NCBI RefSeq assembly: GCF_000968195.1
Contig: NZ_FO704550.1
Coordinates: 2,728,001 to 2,792,000 of the forward strand
Origin: Xenorhabdus doucetiae
Lineage (GTDB): Bacteria; Pseudomonadota; Gammaproteobacteria; Enterobacterales; Enterobacteriaceae
DNA: 64,000 nt
Reading direction: 5' to 3'
Below are positions 29,933 through 42,900 of this stretch, piece by piece. Position 1 is the stretch's first letter. Each line of letters opens with the position of its first letter. The notes under the pieces are model-generated. The model saw only the letters and a list, made by a program, of their open reading frames with translations. It was not told the origin of the DNA and did no database searches. The position numbers were made by a program, and so were the translations under genes.

Positions 29933-31762
29933 TTAGAATGGGAACAGTATCGGGATAATCGCGACGCTAATTCCCATCACAATCAGCGTAAAAGGCACAC
30001 CGAGTTTCAAGAAATCAGCAAATCGATATCCGCCAGGCCCTAGCACTAAGGTATTAACGGGAGACGAAACCGGTGTCATAAACGCCGCTGAAGCCGCCAC
30101 CCCAATTATCATCGCGAAAGGCAAAGGTGAAACCGCCATCTCATTTGCCGCAGCAATGGCAATCGGTGCCATTAATACGGCCGTCGCCGTGTTGGAAATA
30201 AACAAGCCTATGACGGCACAAAGCACAAACAGGCACACCAACATCACCCGTGGTCCCATATTGCCGGCGATATCCATCAATCCACGAACAATCAGGTCAA
30301 TGCCCCCGGTTTTTTGCAAGGCCAGCGCAAAAGGCATCATGCCGACAATCAAGATAATGCTCGGCCAGTGAATGGCTCGATAAGCACTTTCCATATCAAT
30401 GCAGCGGAATTTTCCCATCAGCAAACAGGCAATTAACGCAGCAATAAAATTCGGGATTTCATTAGTCAGCATCATCGCCACCATCAGGGCAAGGCAGAAT
30501 AAAGCATGAGGAGCCTGTGAAGCCGCGGGAGCCGCACTTTCCTCTTCAATAGGCAGGTTCAGGACAATAAAATCAGGGGTTTTTGTTTTCAAGGCGCGGA
30601 TCAGTTTCCAGTCACCGATCACCAGCAGCGTATCCCCCAGCAGCAAAGGCTCATCCACTAACTTCCCATCCAGCGCTTTCCCCCCGCGACGAATTCCCAC
30701 CACATTGAGGCCATAACGGGTACGAAATTTCATCCCACGCAATGATTGCCCCAATAGCTGGGATTCCGGGATCACTGAAATTTCAGCCATCCCGACATCA
30801 CGGGATTGCTCGGAAAAATATTCTCCACGCAATACCATCGGTTCTAGCCGTTGATCGCGGCAAAACTCGCGCAAATCCACATCACTGCCCGACATATCCA
30901 CCAGCAAGACATCCTGCGCTTTCAATTCCCTGTCCCCGGTGGCGGCGATCATGACGCGCCGGAACTTGCGCCAACGTTCAATGCCAATGACATTAGCCCC
31001 ATAACGGGCGCGCAGCCCCGCTTCATCCAAGGTGTGCCCAACCAAAGGCGAACCTTGGCGAAGAGAAAAACGGCGGGCACGGCCAGACAATTTATAGTCG
31101 CGGATCAAATCACGGAATGTCCGCTGATAGCGCTCATCCGCGGTCTGGTGATTTTTGCCGCCCAGCCAACGACGGGCAACTAACATGTAAACCACGCCAG
31201 CCACCAACACTAACAGGCCAATCGGCGTAATGGAGAAGAAATCAAACCCGCGCAGACCTTCACGCACCAGCTCACTGTTGACCACCATATTGGGCGGCGT
31301 TGCCACCAGGGTCATCATGCCACTGATCAGACCGGCAAACCCCAATGGCATCATCAGCCGCCCCGGCGAGGTTTGCATTCGGGTCGCCACGCTCAAGACA
31401 ACCGGAATAAAGATGGCGACCACTCCGGTTGAACTCATGAACGCGCCCAATCCGGCAACCGATAACATCAGCCAGGCCAACATCTTGGTTTCACTGTTAC
31501 CCGCGACACGAACCAGCCAGTCGCCCATCTGATAGGCCACCCCGGTTCTCACCAGCCCTTCGCCAATGACAAACAGGGCAGCAATCAATAACACATTGGG
31601 ATCACTAAAACCGACGGTGGCTTCACTTAACGTCAGTGTGCCACTCAAGACAAATGCGATGATCACCAATAACGCCACCACATCCATCCTGACTTTATTG
31701 GTGGTGAAAAGCACAATGGCTATCAATAGCAGGGTCAATACCCACAACAGTTCGCTACTCAA
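29933..31762 (-). CDS. yfbS: YfbS, SLC13-type transporter with two RCK_C domains
   Basis: A 609-residue inner-membrane protein (E. coli YfbS 610). Membrane blocks at about 1-195 and 400-609 flank a cytoplasmic part with two TrkA-C (RCK_C) domains at about 215-300 and 310-390. [14 protein letters not shown] and [15 protein letters not shown] are divalent anion:Na+ symporter-type motifs. Substrate is unknown, with sulfate, dicarboxylate or another anion possible. It is convergent with yfbR, 29 bases apart, as in E. coli. Confidence 0.9.
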   Translation of the reverse strand: MSSELLWVLTLLLIAIVLFTTNKVRMDVVALLVIIAFVLSGTLTLSEATVGFSDPNVLLIAALFVIGEGLVRTGVAYQMGDWLVRVAGNSETKMLAWLMLSVAGLGAFMSSTGVVAIFIPVVLSVATRMQTSPGRLMMPLGFAGLISGMMTLVATPPNMVVNSELVREGLRGFDFFSITPIGLLVLVAGVVYMLVARRWLGGKNHQTADERYQRTFRDLIRDYKLSGRARRFSLRQGSPLVGHTLDEAGLRARYGANVIGIERWRKFRRVMIAATGDRELKAQDVLLVDMSGSDVDLREFCRDQRLEPMVLRGEYFSEQSRDVGMAEISVIPESQLLGQSLRGMKFRTRYGLNVVGIRRGGKALDGKLVDEPLLLGDTLLVIGDWKLIRALKTKTPDFIVLNLPIEEESAAPAASQAPHALFCLALMVAMMLTNEIPNFIAALIACLLMGKFRCIDMESAYRAIHWPSIILIVGMMPFALALQKTGGIDLIVRGLMDIAGNMGPRVMLVCLFVLCAVIGLFISNTATAVLMAPIAIAAANEMAVSPLPFAMIIGVAASAAFMTPVSSPVNTLVLGPGGYRFADFLKLGVPFTLIVMGISVAIIPILFPF

Positions 31763-31827
31763 TCTAAGCCCCTATCAACGATATCTTTCAATTAAACGTT
31801 AACAAGTTAAGTAGAGCACTTTTCTCT

Positions 31828-31861
31828 GGGAAAATCCTTCGTTAGGATCAAGGATCTTCCC
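31828..31861. other. 12-bp stem-loop between hxpA and yfbS
   Basis: GGGAAAATCCTT (31828-31839) pairs with AAGGATCTTCCC (31850-31861) with one mismatch or G-T pair. It lies 11 bases past the hxpA stop and upstream of yfbS on the same strand. No U-run follows on either side, so it may shape or protect the transcript rather than terminate it. Confidence 0.45.
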
Positions 31862-31871
31862 AAAACGAAAT

Positions 31872-32531
31872 CTATTGGGTGTAAATCGACACATAACCGC
31901 CGGATTTGACAATCTCGATATCTTCCAGATTATTCAGCGTCAAATGGACTTCGTCACGGCGCGGAATATCCGGCGAATCGTGGACAACAACAACCTGACA
32001 GCCCGCATCCAGTCCGGCATGAATGCCCGCCGCCGCATCTTCAAAAACTACGCACTCTTCCGGCAAAAGCCCGAGTTTTTTCGCGCCCAGCAAATAAGGC
32101 TCAGGGTTTGGCTTGCCATGGGTGACCGACTCTGCTGTCACCCAATGCGCCGGTTCCGGTATCTCCGCCACTTGATGCCGGGCAGACGCAAGCGGCACCG
32201 TTCCCGATGTCACAATCGCCCACGGAATATCCAGCGCATTCAACTTATCAATCAGGGCGATGGCACCCGGCAACGCCGTAATGCCTTGCGTATCTTCTGT
32301 TTCAATTTTTTCAATCCATTTGAAAGTCCGGCTGATCTCTTCTTCACTGGCATCCGGCATAAAATGCCGCAGTGATAATATCGCCGGCGTACCATGCACA
32401 TAGTTCAGCACTTCATCCCGGTCGATCCCCATTTTGTCGGCAAACTGGGCCCATGCCCGTTCAACCGCTGGCAATGAATCGATCAGCGTACCATCCAAAT
32501 CGAATAAAAAACCTCTGCATCTCAGAACCAA
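31872..32531 (-). CDS. hxpA: HxpA (YfbT), HAD-type sugar phosphatase
   Basis: A 219-residue HAD-like hydrolase (E. coli YfbT 216) that dephosphorylates sugar and polyol phosphates. HAD motif I is FDLDGTLIDS, motif II TSGT, motif III Lys in HGKPNPEPY, motif IV FEDAAAG. The start is taken as TTG at 32529-32531: an exact AAGGAG lies six bases upstream (32538-32543) and the protein then begins (M)VLRCRGFLF, matching E. coli MRCKGFLF. The frame stays open upstream for 49 codons, but that part overlaps yfbV. The ribosome-binding site sits between the genes, linking it to yfbV. Confidence 0.93.
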   Translation of the reverse strand: MVLRCRGFLFDLDGTLIDSLPAVERAWAQFADKMGIDRDEVLNYVHGTPAILSLRHFMPDASEEEISRTFKWIEKIETEDTQGITALPGAIALIDKLNALDIPWAIVTSGTVPLASARHQVAEIPEPAHWVTAESVTHGKPNPEPYLLGAKKLGLLPEECVVFEDAAAGIHAGLDAGCQVVVVHDSPDIPRRDEVHLTLNNLEDIEIVKSGGYVSIYTQ

Positions 32532-32541
32532 ATCCGACTCC

Positions 32542-32997
32542 TTAAATATCATCAAGAAAAGAGTTATCCAATTGCTTAAATGCCCGTTTAAGCAATTCAG
32601 CCAGTGAGAAGTAAGTCGGGGCGTTTTCCACAGGCGCCATGGCAATACCTGCCTGAGTAAATTTTTCCCGAATTTCATAAAACCAGTTCAGCAATCTTTC
32701 CGGTAACGGTGTTGCCGCACGTTTTCCCAGCCACCATAATCCCTGCAACGGCAAACTACAGGCAAACAGTGCCGTCGCCACCGAGGGACCCAATTGCCCC
32801 CCCAGGGCGATTTGCCATGTCAAGGTAAAAATAGCCAACGGCGGCATAAACCGAATACCAAAACGGGTCGCCTTAATCACACGATTTTCAGGAAAAACAG
32901 GGGCAAGCTGCTTTGCCAGTGGCCAGGTTTTCAAATATTGTTGGCCTAATTGCATTCGCTTAAACCAACCCTGACTGACAGGCGGTGTCGTGTTCAT
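32542..32997 (-). CDS. yfbV: YfbV, UPF0208 membrane protein
   Basis: A 151-residue protein matching E. coli YfbV (151 aa) over its length, with [20 protein letters not shown], two central membrane helices and a C-terminal [16 protein letters not shown]. coli YfbV has been linked to chromosome macrodomain (Ter) insulation. Start candidates are ATGs at 33000 and 32997; 32997 is better spaced from GAGG. hxpA follows 10 bases downstream. Confidence 0.93.
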   Translation of the reverse strand: MNTTPPVSQGWFKRMQLGQQYLKTWPLAKQLAPVFPENRVIKATRFGIRFMPPLAIFTLTWQIALGGQLGPSVATALFACSLPLQGLWWLGKRAATPLPERLLNWFYEIREKFTQAGIAMAPVENAPTYFSLAELLKRAFKQLDNSFLDDI

Positions 32998-33262
32998 CAT
33001 GACCTCAATCAATTAAAGGTATAGTTTTTAAAAAATCTCTACAAAAGATAAAATCTTTTTTGTAGTATTAATACTATTAAGTATATTTTGTCTTTATTGC
33101 TGGCAAACGGTATCCTACACAGACTTTTATGTTGTTGCAGTAACAAAACAGGAATTTTGCCCTTTTTCGCAACAATTAGGCTCGGTTTGTTAACAAATTA
33201 TTTTTATTTTTTAACACTGTTCTTTTTAAAGATTAGATCACAACAAGATAATAGGTATTTCC

Positions 33263-34465
33263 ATGTCAAGTAAGCTGGTACTGGTTCTTAATTGCGGTAG
33301 CTCCTCCCTGAAATTCGCTATCATCGATCCTGCCAATGGTGAAGAATATCTTTCGGGTTTAGCAGAGTGCTTTAACCTGCCTGAAGCCCGTCTTAAATGG
33401 AAAATGGATGGCGCGAAAAACGAAGCTGCTTTAGGTGCCGGCGCAGCACACAGCGAAGCACTGAATTTCATTGTTAATACTATTTTGGCTGAAAAGCCAG
33501 AACTTTCCGCCCAAATTGCAGCCATCGGTCACCGTATTGTACATGGTGGTGAGAAGTTCACTTCTTCCGTGGTGATCACCGATGACGTTATCGCAGGTAT
33601 TGAAGCCGCTATTCCATTCGCGCCACTGCACAACCCGGCTCACCTGATCGGTATTGCAGAAGCGAAAAAAGCCTTCCCTCACCTGCTTGAGAAGAATATT
33701 GCCGTATTTGACACCGCCTTCCACCAGACGATGCCTGAAGAAGCGTACCTGTACGCACTGCCTTATAACCTGTATAAAGAGCACGGTATTCGTCGTTACG
33801 GCGCACACGGCACCAGCCATTTCTACGTTTCCCGCGAAGCCGCCAAGCTGCTGAACAAACCGGTTGAAGAGCTGAATGTCATCACCTGCCATTTGGGCAA
33901 CGGCGGTTCTGTTTCTGCGATTGTTAACGGTCAGTGTGTTGATACTTCCATGGGTCTGACCCCACTGGAAGGTCTGGTGATGGGCACCCGCAGTGGTGAC
34001 ATCGACCCGGCTATCGTTTTCCACCTGCACGATGCCATGGGCATGAGCGTCGCTCAGATCAACACCCTGCTGACCAAAGAATCTGGCTTCCAGGGGCTGA
34101 CCGAAGTAACCAGCGACTGCCGTTATGTCGAAGACAACTACGAAACCAAAGCGGATGCTAAACGTGCCATGGATGTTTACTGCCACCGTCTGGCGAAATA
34201 CATCGGCGCCTACAGCGCACTGATGGAAGGCCGTTTGGATGCGATTATCTTCACCGGCGGCATCGGTGAAAACTCCGCGCTGGTGCGTGAACTGACCATG
34301 AAGAAAGTGGCTCTGCTGGGCTTCGAATATGATCACGAGCGTAACCTTGCCGCTCGCTTTGGCAAATCAGGGGTTATCACAACCGATAACAGCCGTCCTG
34401 CTCTGGTTATCCCAACCAACGAAGAATTGGTCATTGCTCAGGATTCAGCACGCCTGACTGCATAA
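33263..34465 (+). CDS. ackA: AckA, acetate kinase
   Basis: A 400-residue ASKHA-family kinase (E. coli 400 aa) that interconverts acetyl phosphate plus ADP and acetate plus ATP. Motifs include [41 protein letters not shown] and [14 protein letters not shown], with catalytic Arg, Asp and Glu in place. Codon use is noticeably biased, as in highly expressed genes, and this creates a spurious antisense ORF of 301 codons. It forms the acetate pathway with pta, which starts 75 bases downstream after a hairpin. Confidence 0.98.
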   Translation: MSSKLVLVLNCGSSSLKFAIIDPANGEEYLSGLAECFNLPEARLKWKMDGAKNEAALGAGAAHSEALNFIVNTILAEKPELSAQIAAIGHRIVHGGEKFTSSVVITDDVIAGIEAAIPFAPLHNPAHLIGIAEAKKAFPHLLEKNIAVFDTAFHQTMPEEAYLYALPYNLYKEHGIRRYGAHGTSHFYVSREAAKLLNKPVEELNVITCHLGNGGSVSAIVNGQCVDTSMGLTPLEGLVMGTRSGDIDPAIVFHLHDAMGMSVAQINTLLTKESGFQGLTEVTSDCRYVEDNYETKADAKRAMDVYCHRLAKYIGAYSALMEGRLDAIIFTGGIGENSALVRELTMKKVALLGFEYDHERNLAARFGKSGVITTDNSRPALVIPTNEELVIAQDSARLTA

Positions 34466-34484
34466 CAAAGCAGTCATGATTTTC

Positions 34485-34511
34485 AGAACCGCCGGCATCG
34501 CTGGCGGTTCT
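34485..34511 (+). terminator. Hairpin between ackA and pta
   Basis: AGAACCGCC (34485-34493) pairs with GGCGGTTCT (34503-34511) around a 9-base loop, 19 bases after ackA. The following CTATTC is not a strong U-run, so read-through into pta is likely, giving attenuation rather than full termination. Confidence 0.65.
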
Positions 34512-34540
34512 CTATTCATGAGTCAAATAAAGAGGTTTCC

Positions 34541-36685
34541 GTGTCCCGTACAATTATGCTAATCCCTACTGGCACCAGCGTTGGTTTAACCAGTGTCAGT
34601 TTGGGTGTTATCCGCTCTATGGAGCAAAAAGGCGTTCGCCTGAGCGTTTTCAAACCTATCGCCCAACCCCGTCACACGGGTTCCCAAGATCAAACCACTT
34701 CCATTATCCGTTCACACTCCAGCATCCATACCGCTGAACCGCTGGATATGGCCTATGTGGAATCGTTGCTGGCCACCAATAAAAAAGACGTCTTAATGGA
34801 AGAGATCGTGGCACGTTACCACGAAAACGCCAAAGAGGCAGAAGTGGTGCTAATCGAAGGTCTGGTGCCGACGCGCAAACATCCGTTTGCCCAATCCCTG
34901 AACTATGAAATCGCCAAGACACTGAACGCGGAAATCGTGTTCGTGACGGCTCAGGGAACCAACACGCCGGAGCAACTGAAAGAGAGCATTGAACTGACCC
35001 GTGCTGAATACGGCGGCAGCAAGAACCAAAACATTATCGGTGTCATTGTCAATAAACTGAATGCCCCGGTTGATGATCAAGGCCGCACCCGCCCGGATTT
35101 GTCTGAAATCTTTGATGAATCCACCAAAGCAACGGTTGCGCATATCGATCCCAATGCCATCGTCAAAAACAGCCCGCTGCCGATTCTCGGCTGCATCCCG
35201 TGGAGTTTCGACCTGATCGCGACCCGTGCGATTGATATGGCCAAGCACCTGAAAGCGGATATCATTAATGAAGGCGCTATCGAAAGCCGTCGCATCAAGT
35301 CCGTGACATTCTGCGCCCGCAGCATCCCTAACATGCTGGAGTACTTCCGTCCGGGTTCCCTGCTGGTGACTTCCGCTGACCGTCCTGATGTCCTGATCAC
35401 CGCTTGTCTGGCCGCCATGAACGGCATTGAAATTGGCGCCGTCTTGCTGACCGGGGGTTACTCTATTGATGACTCTATCCGTGAACTGTGCGAACGTGCA
35501 TTCAGCACCGGCCTGCCGGTTTTCACGGTGAAGACCAACACCTGGCAGACTTCCCTGAACCTGCAAAGTTTCAGTCTGGAAGTGCCGGCCGATGACCACG
35601 AACGCATCGAAAAAGTCCAAAACTACGTGGCACAACACATCAGCAGCGAGTGGATCGATTCTCTGGCAGCCGCCTCCGAGCGTCCAAATCTCCTGTCTCC
35701 GCCGGCATTCCGTTATCAGTTGACCGAACTGGCGCGTCAGGCCGGCAAGCGTATTGTGCTGCCGGAAGGCGACGAACCGCGTACCGTCAAAGCCGCCGCT
35801 ATCTGTGCTGAACGTGGCATTGCCGAATGTATCCTGTTGGGTGATCCCGAAGAAATCCGCCGTGTTGCTGCGGCGCAAGGCGTTGAGTTGGGCACCAGGA
35901 TTGAGATCGTGAATCCGGCGGCAGTCCGTGAGCGTTATGTGCCGCGTCTGGTTGAACTGCGCAAGAACAAAGGCATGACCGAAGTGGTTGCCCGCGAACA
36001 ACTGGAAGACAACGTGGTGCTGGGCACCCTGATGCTGGAGCAAAACGAAGTTGACGGCCTGGTTTCCGGTGCGGTTCACACCACCGCCAACACCATTCGT
36101 CCGCCATTGCAGTTAATTAAAACGGCACCAAACAGCTCGCTGGTTTCTTCTGTCTTCTTTATGTTGCTGCCAGAGCAAGTGCTGGTTTACGGTGACTGTG
36201 CGATCAACCCAGACCCCACCGCCGAGCAACTGTCTGAAATCGCCATCCAATCGGCAGATTCTGCAAAAGCATTTGGTATCGAGCCTCGCGTAGCGATGAT
36301 CTCTTACTCCACCGGTAATTCCGGTGCGGGCAGCGATGTTGAAAAAGTGCGTGAAGCCACCCGTTTGGCACAAGAAAAACGCCCGGATCTGATCATCGAC
36401 GGCCCATTGCAGTACGACGCGGCGATCATGGCTGATGTAGCAAAATCCAAGGCACCAAACTCACCGGTTGCCGGTCAGGCAACCGTATTTATCTTCCCAG
36501 ACCTGAACACCGGTAACACCACTTACAAAGCGGTACAGCGTTCAGCGGATCTGGTTTCCATCGGGCCAATGCTGCAAGGTATGCGCAAGCCGGTTAACGA
36601 CCTGTCCCGTGGCGCACTGGTGGATGATATTGTTTATACCGTTGCACTGACTGCCATTCAGTCAACTCAGCAAGAAAACGCGTAA
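34541..36685 (+). CDS. pta: Pta, phosphate acetyltransferase
   Basis: A 714-residue long-form enterobacterial Pta (E. coli 714) that converts acetyl-CoA and phosphate to acetyl phosphate. Three parts are seen: an N-terminal P-loop-like BioD/CobQ domain ([12 protein letters not shown]), a DRTGG regulatory domain in the middle, and the catalytic PTA_PTB domain from about 390 ([32 protein letters not shown]). The start is GTG at 34541 with AGAGG upstream, encoding SRTIMLIP as in E. coli. The codon bias resembles that of ackA. Confidence 0.98.
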   Translation: MSRTIMLIPTGTSVGLTSVSLGVIRSMEQKGVRLSVFKPIAQPRHTGSQDQTTSIIRSHSSIHTAEPLDMAYVESLLATNKKDVLMEEIVARYHENAKEAEVVLIEGLVPTRKHPFAQSLNYEIAKTLNAEIVFVTAQGTNTPEQLKESIELTRAEYGGSKNQNIIGVIVNKLNAPVDDQGRTRPDLSEIFDESTKATVAHIDPNAIVKNSPLPILGCIPWSFDLIATRAIDMAKHLKADIINEGAIESRRIKSVTFCARSIPNMLEYFRPGSLLVTSADRPDVLITACLAAMNGIEIGAVLLTGGYSIDDSIRELCERAFSTGLPVFTVKTNTWQTSLNLQSFSLEVPADDHERIEKVQNYVAQHISSEWIDSLAAASERPNLLSPPAFRYQLTELARQAGKRIVLPEGDEPRTVKAAAICAERGIAECILLGDPEEIRRVAAAQGVELGTRIEIVNPAAVRERYVPRLVELRKNKGMTEVVAREQLEDNVVLGTLMLEQNEVDGLVSGAVHTTANTIRPPLQLIKTAPNSSLVSSVFFMLLPEQVLVYGDCAINPDPTAEQLSEIAIQSADSAKAFGIEPRVAMISYSTGNSGAGSDVEKVREATRLAQEKRPDLIIDGPLQYDAAIMADVAKSKAPNSPVAGQATVFIFPDLNTGNTTYKAVQRSADLVSIGPMLQGMRKPVNDLSRGALVDDIVYTVALTAIQSTQQENA

Positions 36686-36697
36686 GCAAGATCCTAT

Positions 36698-36730
36698 AAC
36701 AACAATCCCATGCCTTGGCGTGGGGTTGTT
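36698..36730 (+). terminator. Hairpin after pta
   Basis: AACAAC plus CCCATGCC pairs with GGCGTGGGGTTGTT with a 3-base bulge (AAT) and a 2-base loop, beginning 13 bases after the pta stop. It is a likely terminator although the U-run is poor. The rest of the gap to the NRPS (to 36980) holds no ORF and becomes very AT-rich from about 36840, where the NRPS promoter is expected. Confidence 0.55.
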
Positions 36731-36993
36731 GAGTCAGTGATATCCCTTTCATCTCCCCCAATCCAGCCATTTTCTTTGATAATCATATCACTACCACTCA
36801 TGCGCCATGACGCCGCCCTCACCCCCCTGTCTGGTAAACAATGGGTAAACAAAAAATATCGACATCGCCTGTTTTTTTAACTAATTTATCCAAAGTTACA
36901 CGCAATAAGGACAATTTTTAGTTTAAAACTCTAATTTATAACAATTCATCAGTTCATTTTTTACCAGCACCCAACTACACAGGGGAAATGAAT

Positions 36994-39900
36994 ATGACAC
37001 ACCCACTGAGTTCTCCTCAACAAGTCATCTGGCTCGATCAGGTTATCCATGTCGGTTCACCCAAATATAATATTGGTCTTTTTATCTGCATCCATGGGGA
37101 ATTGAATGAAGATGCGTTCGTGACTGCTTTTGAGGCGATGGTTTCCCGTTGCGATACATTGCGCTTACAGCTCATCAACACCCACGCATTACCCCGCCAA
37201 CAGGTTGATGATACTCTCCCTGTCTCCGTGACCCTCCGCGATTTTTCATCGCATCCAGACGCAGAAACCCAAGCCAGACAACACATTGATACCGAGTTCA
37301 TGCGCCCATTCAACTTGAATGGTGAGTTGTGGCGCTCTGAGATACTGCGGGTCAGCAAAACACGCCGATACTGGCAATTTTGTTGTCATCATTTGATCAT
37401 GGATGGGATGAGTTTGTTCATGCTGCTTGACGAGGTTATTGATACCTACAATTATTTAGTAAAAAATGACCTGACAAAAAGCGACCTGATAAAAAATAAC
37501 CTGATTGAAAATTACCCGATAAAGCAAGAAACCCTCAATAAAGCGGCGCTCTCTTATCTGGATTTTGTTGAGGATGACCGGGCTTATCTTATTTCCCACC
37601 GCCACTCACACGATGTGCAATTTTGGCAAGAACGCTATAAAAACCTGCCACAACCCTTGCTCCCGCCGGCTAACACCCCAAAAACAGCAAACAGCGCGCA
37701 AGCCAAGCCGCTTTTTTGGCAAATAGACAAGACGCTTTATCAGCGTATTGAAACGACCGTGACCCGACAGGGATTATCCATCCTGCATTTTATGTATGCC
37801 GTTCTGGCCGGCTATTTCACCCGCATAACGGAAGTCGATGAAATCGTGATTGGCATTCCCGTGCACAACCGTAAAAATGCCCGCCATAAAAGCACCATGG
37901 GGATGTTCGCCTCCGTTATTCCGATTGGCGTGACCCTATCACCAGAAGACACCTTCCTTGATGTCATGCACAAAGCCGCAGCAGAATTGCGCCGTTGTTA
38001 TAAGCACCAACGTTTGCCCATTGCCGAGATCACTCGACAAACCCAAATCCAGCAGAAAACGGGACGAACACAATTATTTGACATCACATTATCACTCGAA
38101 CCGTTTACAGCGAATCTGCACATGGCAGGAGAAGAGACCAGCATCGAATCTTTTGACCTGTATCACGGTGTCCCCTATCCTCTGTCGGTCATTATCAAGC
38201 AGTACACCGACACCGCCTGTCTTAAAGATAACAACCCCCCCGTCACGATTGAGTTTAATTTCTCTACTGACACCCTGAGCACCACCGAGGCCATGACCCT
38301 CCAATCCCGCCTTGCCGTCTTGCTCGACGCCGCCGTCACCGCACCGGATACGCCGATCGCCCATTTGCCCATCTTGCCGGAGGCTGAGCGCCAGCAAGTC
38401 TTGCTGGATTTCAATGCCACGCAGGTCGATTTCTCACAACATACCTTGATTCATCAACTGTTCGAGAAGCAGGTACAGCAGCACCCGGATACCCTCGCCG
38501 TGATCTTTGACGACCAGTCCCTCAGTTATGACCAACTGAACCGCCGCGCCAATCGGCTGGCACATCATCTGATTGAGCTGGGCGTGCGGCTGGATGATCG
38601 GGTGGCGATGTGTGTCGAACGCAGCCTGGATCTGGTGGTCGGTTTTTTGGGGATTCTCAAGGCGGGTGGGGCCTACGTGCCGTTCGATCCGACTTATCCG
38701 GCCGAACGGCTGGCGTATATGTTCAATGATTCCGCCTCGATGGCATTGATTACTCAGGCGGCGATGGTTGACATGCTGGGCAATAACCTGCCAATCCATC
38801 ACTCACCGGTGCCCATCATCGTGCTTGATGCCCAACAATGTCCTGCGTTGGCTGCAAGGCCGGAAGAAAACCCCGATCCTCACGCGCTGGGGCTGACCTC
38901 ACACCATCTGGCTTATGTCATTTATACCTCCGGTTCCACCGGCCAACCCAAGGGGGTGATGGTCGAACATCGCGGCCTGTGTAACTTGATTACCACTCAG
39001 CAAGACAGATTGTCTCTGACCCCGGACAGCCGTGTCTTACAGTTTGTCTCAAACAGTTTCGATGGTTATATTTGGGAATGCTGCATGGCACTCTTGGCAG
39101 GCTCGCGTCTCTATCTTGCCAAACGTGCCAATATCCTGCCCGGTGCCGCCCTGTCCCATTACTTAAAAACCCGTGCCATTACCCACACCCTCTTGTCACC
39201 CACGGCCTTGACGGCAATGGACTCCATACCCGACACACTGCAAACGTTGATCGTCGGCAGTGAGGCGTGTCCGTCAACGCTGGTCAAACGCTGGGCGCAG
39301 GGGCGACAGATGTTTAATGCTTATGGGCCGACGGAAATCACCGTCTGCGCCACCCTTTATTCCTGTGACCGTCAGGAAAAAAATGCGCCGCCGATTGGCC
39401 GCCCCATCGCCAATAGCCAAATTTATCTCCTTGATGCCCATGCCCAGCCCGTCCCGATCGGCGTCAAAGGCGAGATCTATATCGGCGGTGTGGGGGTCGC
39501 CCGTGGCTATCTTAATCGTCCAGAACTGACAGCGGAACGCTTTCTGCCCGATCCTTTCTCGTCGGTAGCCGGCGCCCGCATGTACAAAACCGGCGATCTG
39601 GCGCGTTGGCGGCCTGACGGCAATATCGAATACCTCGGCCGCAACGATTTTCAAATCAAGCTGCGTGGCTTCCGCATTGAACTGGGGGAAATAGAAGCTC
39701 AGCTCACCCAGTGCCACGGGGTGCGCGAAGCGGTTGTGGTTGCCCGCGAGGATAGTGCCGATCAGAAACGTCTGGTCGCTTACCTGCTGGCTGAACCCGA
39801 CGCAGAATTAGCGCCGGCGGAACTGCGCCGGCAACTCACGCAGCACCTTGCCGAGTATATGATCCCCAGCGCCTTTGTGACGCTCGACACCTTCCCGCGA

Positions 39901-42900
39901 ACCCCCAATGGCAAACTCGACCGTCAGGCCCTGCCGGAACCGGATCAGGCGGCAATCGCAACACGCGGCTACCAAGCGCCGGTAAATGAAACAGAAACGG
40001 TATTGGCCGGAATTTGGCAAACTTTGCTCGGATTGGAAAATATCGGCCGCCATGACCACTTTTTCGAGCTTGGCGGCCATTCACTGATGGCGGTCAGCCT
40101 GAGCGAACGGCTGCACAGTTTGGGTTGGCTGTTGGATATCCATACGGTGTTCACCACTCCGGTGCTGAGCGAAATGGCGAAAGCGATGCGGACAGTTCAG
40201 GACAATATGGCAACGTCCGCCGTACCGCCCAATCTTATCCCTGATGGCTGTACCGCCATCACGCCTGACATGCTGACGTTGTTATCCCTGTCCCAACCCG
40301 AAATTGATGCCATCGCTGCCGCAACTCCCGATGGCGCCGCCAATATTCAAGATATCTACCCGCTCGCCCCACTCCAGGAAGGCATTCTGTTTCATTACCT
40401 GCTACAGACCCAAGGCGACACTTATCTGTTACGTAGTTTATTTGCCTTCGATACCCGCAAGCGCCTTGATGCCTTTCTCGCTGCCCTGCAACAGGTCATT
40501 GACCGCCATGATATTTTACGCACCGCCGTCTGCTGGCAGGGCTTGGCAAAGCCGGTACAGGTGGTCTGGCGTCGGGCCACCCTGCGCATTAACGCGTTTA
40601 TACCGGACAATAAAGATAGCAAAGACAGCGAACAGGACGTCCCTGCGCAATTGCTGGCGCATACCGATCCGCGCCATCGCCGTCTTGATATCAGTCAGGC
40701 TCCGCTGTTCTCAGCCGACATTGCCCATGATCCGCAGCAGGATGAGTGGTTGCTGGCCCTGTGCTTCCACCATCTGATCAGTGACCATATAACGCTGGAA
40801 TTGATCATGGCTGAAATCAATGAGCTGCTATATCGTCATTTCCAAAACAAGCGTGCTGAAAACTTAGATAACGGGAAATTGCCGGCCGCGTTGCCTTACC
40901 GTAACTGGCCTTACCGCAACTTTGTCGCCCAATCCCTGCGAATGAAGGATTCAGGGCACGAGGCTTACTTCCGTGAAGTGCTCGCCGATATTCATGAGCC
41001 GACCGCGCCTTTCGGCATACTGGATACCCTCAATGGGGACAGGCAGATAATCGAGGCCACTCAATCCCTTGATCCGGCGCTGGCCAAGGCGATCCGCCTG
41101 CAAGCTCGCCGTCAGGGGGTGAGTTCCAGCGTGCTATTCCATGTCGCATGGGCACAAGTGCTGGCGCAGACCAGTGGGCGGGATGATGTGGTCTTCGGCA
41201 CGGTCTTGCTGGGACGCATGCAGGGAAATATCAACCTCAACCGGATTTTGGGACTGTTTATTAATACCCTGCCCGTGCGAATCCGGCTGGCAGGAAGCGC
41301 ACAAGCAACCGTGCAAGCGGCCTACCGCAGTCTGATGGGATTACTGGAACATGAACAAGCCCCGCTGGCGCTGGCACAGCGCTGTAGCGGTGTGGCGCCA
41401 TCCCTGCCGCTATTCAGCGCACTACTCAACTATCGCCATAGTCAACCGGGTGCCATCCATATCGCGTGGGAAGGTGTCCGCCTGCTGGCGGTACAGGAGC
41501 GAACCCATTATCCTTTTACCTTGTCCGTGGATGATTTGGGTGAAGGATTCAGTTTGGTTGCGCAGACGGTTTCAGGTATCGATCCGACCCGTCTAATCGC
41601 CTATATGACCACCGCCCTGACGGGGCTGGTGAATGCGTTAGACACGGAGCCTGACAAGCCGATCTTGCATATCCCCATTCTGCCCGCCACCGAGCGCCGG
41701 CAATTGCTGATTGATTTTAACGCCACCCAAACTGACTTCCCGCAAGAGGCGTTAATTCATCAATTGTTTGAAGCACAAGTACAACGCACTCCCGACGCCA
41801 TTGCCGTAGCCTTTAATAATCAACTCCTCAGCTATGATCAACTAAACCGCCACGCCAATCGTCTGGCGCATCACCTGATTGGGCTGGGTGTGCGTCCGGA
41901 CGATCGGGTGGCGATTTGTGTCGAACGCAGTCCGGCGATGGTAGTCGGTTTATTGGCCATTTTGAAAGCGGGTGGAGCCTATGTACCACTCGATCCGGCT
42001 TATCCCGCCGAACGGCTGGCGTATATGCTGGAAGATGCCGCACCGAGGATACTGCTTACCCAGACGACGTTGGCCGATCGGCTGGCCTGTCCGGTGCCCA
42101 CAGTGCTACTTGACACCGTGCTACTCGATAATCCCGTACTGCCCCTTGATAACATGCCGTCCGAAAATCCTGCCCCACAGGCACAAGGCCTGACGTCGCG
42201 CCATCTGGCTTACGTGATCTACACCTCAGGCTCTACCGGTCTGCCCAAAGGAGTGGCGATCGAACACCGCAATACGGTGAATTTCCTCACTTGGGCGCGG
42301 CAAACGTTTCGTTTTGAGGAATTAGCCCATACCCTGTTCGCCACCTCGCTGAATTTTGACCTGGCCGTCTACGAATGTTTTGCACCGCTCATTTCAGGCG
42401 GCACGGTACATCTTGTCCCTGATGCGCTTGCGCTGGTCACCCAACCTGCCACCCCAAAACCGGCCGTCAGCCTGATCAATACCGTGCCATCGGCTATCGC
42501 CCATTTACTTGATACTAATGCGATCCCTGAGACGGCGATCCCGGCGACTGCTATCCCGGCGACTGCTATCCCGGCAACCACCCGAACCATCAATCTGGCC
42601 GGTGAAGCCCTGAAATCCCATCTCGTTGAGCAGTTGTTCACGCGAACGGCGGTACAGGACGTATGCAATTTATACGGTCCTTCGGAGACAACAACCTATT
42701 CGACTTGGGTACGCATGCACCGGACAACGGGCTTTGCCGCCCATATTGGCCGCCCGATTGCCAATACCCAAATCTATATTCTCGATGCCAACGGTCAGCC
42801 TGTCCCGCTCGGTGTTACCGGAGAAATCCATATCGCCGGAGCGGGAGTGGCGCGCGGTTACCTGAATCGCCCGGAACTGACGGCAGAACGCTTCCTGCCC

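Noticed and set aside
31828..31861. Hairpin considered as an intrinsic terminator of hxpA
   Set aside because: No U-run on either strand; kept only as an unassigned stem-loop.
33431..34336. 301-codon ORF antisense to ackA
   Set aside because: It is a by-product of the strong codon bias of ackA; the sense gene is unambiguous.
34850..36079. 409-codon ORF antisense to pta
   Set aside because: Same codon-bias shadow; composition is low-complexity in Arg, Gln, His and Asp with no domain.
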